From Cunninghamella blakesleeana (lineage: Eukaryota > Mucoromycota > Mucoromycetes > Mucorales > Cunninghamellaceae), in contig JAFCIZ010000005.1 of assembly GCA_017871115.1 (NCBI GenBank), forward strand, positions 4,581,501 through 4,645,500: 64,000 bases of DNA, read 5' to 3'. The notes below the pieces were generated by a model. That model searched no databases and was not told the DNA's origin. It was given only the letters and a program-made list of their open reading frames with translations. The number at the start of each line of letters is the position of its first letter. Positions within the stretch are counted from its first letter, which is position 1. Shown here in pieces: positions 59,764 through 64,000 of this stretch. A program made the position numbers and the translations under genes.

Positions 59764-60642
59764 TTTGTATTATAAAAGAGATGAGAATAAAGAAAAAGAA
59801 GAGAAGAGAAAAAAATTGAAAAGCCCAAAAAATAAAAGGCAGCTGAAAAAAAAAACAAGGGCAAATAAAAAATAGAATCCAATCAAATTTAAACTTGCGA
59901 TTGAAATTGAAATTGCTTCACTCTTATTACACGTGACCTTGTTCTATATAAATATGTACACGAGTTTTAATGACTGGTTCATCCCTAAGTTAAAAAAAAT
60001 GAAAGCGACCTTTTTTTTAAAACACTAGTGTATGTATTTATAAGAAAAAAAAAATAAGGGAAACATAAGAATAAAAAAAAAAAAGAAGAATCCAGGGTAA
60101 AATGCTATTTATTTCTTTAATAAATAAAAAATATAAAATAGGACCACAATTTTTTTATTTTATGCATATCGAGGGTTACCAAACTTAGAAAACAAATATA
60201 AGTAATAATAATATAGCACATGCTTCTTTTGATAAACACTTATATAAACGTGATATATATATGTGTGTATATATGTCAAGGAAAAATTAAAATATGGAAA
60301 TCGAAAAAGATGGAATATATTCATATTTTACATATGTAGGTATTTTTTTTATATATATAAAAATCAATATTCTTTGATTTTAGCTCATATTACTCTAACT
60401 AATTGTTTTTAACTATTATTTTATTGAAAAAGAAAAGTTGATCCCAAGCTTCCTCGTTAATAAGATTGAAACTTTAACGCGTAAAATCAATGTCCGCTTC
60501 AAAAAATTAATGCATGAAAAAAAAAATTATTGGGTATAATAAATATAATCCAAGAACTCTTTATATATTTTTTATGATGATGCTGTTATTGACCTTTATC
60601 TATGTTATATATACATATGTATATACATACATACATATATAA

Positions 60643-60686
<44 letters not shown>

Positions 60687-61061
60687 CAGCTTTGTTAATA
60701 TAGCAATGGTAATTTTCATATTATTATTTATTTGGTCAAGTGGCCATATAATTACTATATTAGTATATTATTTACCCTTGTTTTCGATAAACATGGTATT
60801 ATTCTTTTAAACTACAATAGTAATACTAGCTAATTTAACAAAATACTAATACCCTTTTATTTAAAAATAATAATAACAGTGAAATTATACCAATAAAATA
60901 TTAAAAAGGATATATATATAAGTAAAAAAAGTATTTATTGTTTGACGGGATTTATAATTTTAGTTTGATAATGATTTTTAGTTTTTATTCTCCATATTCT
61001 TTTTTTTAAAAAATTCTTTTCTTTTTTAAAACACCCATCTTTCTTTTTTCTATTTTATGTC
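59764..61061. other. Divergent intergenic region (tropomyosin / alpha-galactosidase)
   Basis: About 1.3 kb. It contains CACGTG at 59930-59935 near the tropomyosin start, a long (AT)n run at about 60646-60685 and C/T-rich DNA before the galactosidase ATG. No gene or RNA recognised. Confidence 0.55.
60646..60685. repeat. (AT)n microsatellite
   Basis: About 40 bp of AT dinucleotide, among the longest in the window. Confidence 0.9.
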
Positions 61062-64000
61062 ATGTTTAAAATACTAATATTATATACATTATTTCAAACG
61101 TTGTTATGTCAAGATGGCATATCAACACCACCAATGGGATGGTAATTATGAAATAGAGATCATTTATACATGTCAAAACTGATTTTTTAACGAAGAAGGA
61201 ATATATTTTAAATAACATATATAGGAATACTTGGAATAAATATAATTGTAAAATAAATGAACAACTGATTAAGGGTATGGCAGATACTATGGTGAATAAA
61301 GGTACTGTTTTGGAAATAGATTTATTTATATACTTGTCGAGTTGATATATTATAATATTATATATCTAATTAATCATTATTTCATTTATTTATTGCTGGT
61401 GTATTTTATAGGTTACCAAGAAGCTGGATACAATTTTCTTAATATAGACGATTGTTGGCAATCAAACGACAGAACAAGAGACGGATATATTATTGTTGAT
61501 AATGTTTCTTTTCCTAATGGATTACACACAGTTGCAAAATATGTTCATGATAAAGGTAAATCGTATATATATTAATATATATGTATGTATGTATGTATAT
61601 ATGTATGTAACCTTATCCTATTCTTTTTTATTTGTTTTTGTTTTTCTTTATTCGTTTCAAAAGGATTAAAGTTTGGGATCTATTCTAGTGCTGGGCGACA
61701 AACCTGTGCAGGTAAAATAAAAATAAAAACAGAAAAAATTATAAGAATTATTATAACAATAATAATAAAAAATCAATGTTTTAATTAAAATTTTATTTAA
61801 CAATAGGTAGAATGGCTTCTAGTGGATATGAACGTCAAGATGCTGAAACTTATGCAAAAATAGGTGTGGACTATTTAAAAGTAAACTATAAACTAGTTAA
61901 ATATATATATATATATCGCCAAAAAAAAAAAAAAAAAAAAAAAGTGTAACGCTTCAATTCACTTTTCCTTTTTTTATATAATTTATTTAGTATGATAATT
62001 GTAATTATGATGAGGGAATAAGTGGTAAAACCAGATATCAAACTATGTATGAGGCCATCGAAGCAACTGGAAAAGATATGTTTATTTCTGTTTGTAATTG
62101 GGGAACTGGTAATATTATATACATATAATAAACCGATTATAATATATATATACGTATTTATTTTTTATTTTATTGTTATTTATTTTCGAAAATTAGAAAA
62201 TACCTGGGAATGGGCTAATAAATTTGGACATAGCTATCGAACACACGATGATATTTATAATGGCTGGAAATCCATTGTTGAAATACTTAATGTGCATGCT
62301 ACTGTATTAGATCAAAGTGGGCCAGGAAATTGGGCTGATCCTGGTACATAGTGTTTTAATTTATTTTTTATTTCTTTTATTTATTTAAAAAACATAATAT
62401 GTTGCTTTTAAATGTTTTTTTACTTATATACTTTATTTCTTTTTTACTTATATTTTTGGTAGATATGTTAGAGGTAAATATTAAAAAGAAAAGAAACAAA
62501 AAAAAAGCAAAAAACAAATTTAATATACTATTTTACTAGAAATTAGTTTACTAATTATTTTTATTATTTCAAAAATAAGATTGGAAATGGTAAATTGACA
62601 GTAGATGAATCTAAAACGCATTTTTCACTTTGGGCTGCTATGAAATCACCATTGATTCTTGGGAATGATTTATCCGATATGCCTGATGATCTGTATAAGA
62701 TTGTTACTAATGAACATGTTATTAAAGTCAATGTAAGTTATATATTATATATTATATTATAAAATATACAATTATCTATGTACGAGTTGCATATTTATCT
62801 AGAAGTGAATATTAATATAATTATTTATAGCAAGATAAATTAGGGCAACCAGCTAGCCGAATCATACATATACCTCATCAATTTGATATTTGGACAGGTG
62901 AATTATCGGAACAAAATATGGTCATGGTGATTGTTAATTATTTAAATCAAGAGCAAATGTTCAAAAATATTAATATAAAGGACTTTGGGTATAAAGGTTC
63001 TCATGTAGTTGGCCTTGATCTTTGGAATGATGCCTCGCCAATCCCTCTCTACGATAAAACGTAATAATATATAAATAAATAATCTTCACTTAATCCCTAT
63101 TTTATTTGTATCTATGATATTTATTTTCATTTATATATATATAAATATATAGAATAATCAAGAAATTAATATTACCTGCACATGGTGTAGCAATGTATAA
63201 ATTCACGAATGGAACTATTGATAACTATCTGACTATTGAAGAAATAAGGTCAATCTATCAAATTAGTAATAATTATAACAATGATAATCGAATAAAATAT
63301 CAACAAAAAAAGTCAATCCAACGATATGAAGCAGAGGATATAAATAATACAGTGTATGGATTAGCTCGTAGAAAAGGATGTTTATCATGTTCTGGTGGTG
63401 CATATGTGATAGCTGTAGGAAAAGTCAATGATCCACAAACTGGGACTCTTCAATTTAACAATATTCAAATCAAAGACACTGGCCACTATACCTTAACGAT
63501 CCGTTACTTGGATTGTTTTAGTTGGGCTCCCTGTAGTAATTTTTGGACAAAACGATGGAAATTAAGAATACGTGTGGATAATAATATTAAAAAACAGCCA
63601 TTAATGATCTCTTTAAGGTCACATAATAAAGTTGAAAAGAGTGGCGAGTTTACTGTTGGTGTTATATTAAAAAGAGGGACTCATAATATATTTTTAGATA
63701 ATCCATATGGTTTTGGTAAGCATAAATATATAAAATATAAAAACTAAAATTAAAAATATGCATGTTACTAAAGAAGAAACAACAACAGCAACAACAAAAG
63801 CAATAATAATAATAATAATTAAATAAATATAATACTTATAAACATACATATTTTTATAGGACCAAGTATAGATTATATTGAACTAGAAAGAAAAGATGAA
63901 AAAACATTAAATGATGATGAACTATCTCAGCATGCGTATGCTTATTTATTACCATTCTGGGAAAGCAATGATCCATTCGCGGCTGAATATATGTGGTTGC
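61062..64000 (+). CDS. Secreted GH27 alpha-galactosidase with C-terminal CBM35-like module (3' end outside window)
   Basis: Exons 61062-61141, 61225-61301, 61412-61555, 61664-61711, 61807-61880, 61991-62108, 62197-62343, 62463-62473, 62580-62732, 62831-63060, 63153-63715 and 63860 to the window edge. A signal peptide (MFKILILYTLFQTLLCQ) leads the GH27 barrel: TPPMGWNTWNKYNC, NFLNIDDCW, nucleophile D143 in KYDNCN and acid/base D199 in RTHDDIYNGW. The 11-nt exon at 62463 codes DMLE of WADPDMLEIG. A beta-domain follows the barrel, then a module (RYEAEDINNTVYGLARR, CSGGAYVIAVGK, GHYTLTIRYLDC) resembling CBM35-type sugar-binding domains. It likely frees alpha-1,6-galactose from plant oligosaccharides or galactomannan outside the cell. 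The coding sequence continues past 64000, so the C-terminus is unseen. Confidence 0.93.

Overview
This is a eukaryotic, fungal window. It is very AT-rich, with long A/T tracts and (TA)n runs. The genes are dense in introns, mostly about 60-150 bp GT-AG introns. The protein families point to a Mucoromycota-type early-diverging fungus, possibly Mucorales: a class C (GABA-B/glutamate-type) GPCR, an AP-4 sigma chain and an ER Hsp90 with HDEL sit beside ordinary fungal genes (Cdc4, Sur2, Hul4, Dma1, Dip1/Ldb17, Snt1). The genus cannot be fixed from the sequence. I see no rRNA, tRNA, CRISPR, virus or intact transposon.

I rebuilt 23 protein genes by joining exons. For each complete gene the exon lengths sum to a multiple of three and every junction keeps the reading frame. 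Order: CDF metal transporter (+, 5' end outside the window); 2OG-Fe(II) dioxygenase (+); Dma1-like FHA-RING ligase (-); class C GPCR (+, 15 exons); Ctr copper transporter (-); eIF3k (+); 1,020-residue Pro/Asn-rich scaffold (-); disordered 326-residue protein (+); Trm112 (-); nucleoside diphosphate kinase (+); Hul4-like HECT ligase (+); 6-phosphofructokinase (+); Dip1/Ldb17/SPIN90 (-); Sur2-like C4-hydroxylase (+); Cdc4-like F-box/WD40 (+); AP-4 sigma (-); amino-acid permease (+, 14 exons); Grp94 (-); unknown 134-residue protein (-); SRP14 (+); Snt1/NCoR-like SANT corepressor (-); tropomyosin (-); GH27 alpha-galactosidase (+, runs off the right edge).

The layout is ordinary housekeeping, with no operon or cluster logic. 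Several neighbours diverge from short shared promoters (Dip1/Sur2, AP-4 sigma/permease, 134-residue protein/SRP14). Actin biology recurs (Dip1, tropomyosin, possibly the scaffold), as does ubiquitin biology (Dma1, Hul4, Cdc4), but this may be chance.

The most unusual points are these. The permease has a chain of microexons, including one of exactly 3 nt that encodes a conserved Trp. The tropomyosin is 123 residues, 38 shorter than the 161-residue yeast forms, as if it spans three actins. The AP-4 sigma gene is made only of small exons and is easily missed. The class C GPCR carries a PH-like domain and a long Asn-rich tail. The Grp94 promoter holds a near-perfect match to ERSE-II.
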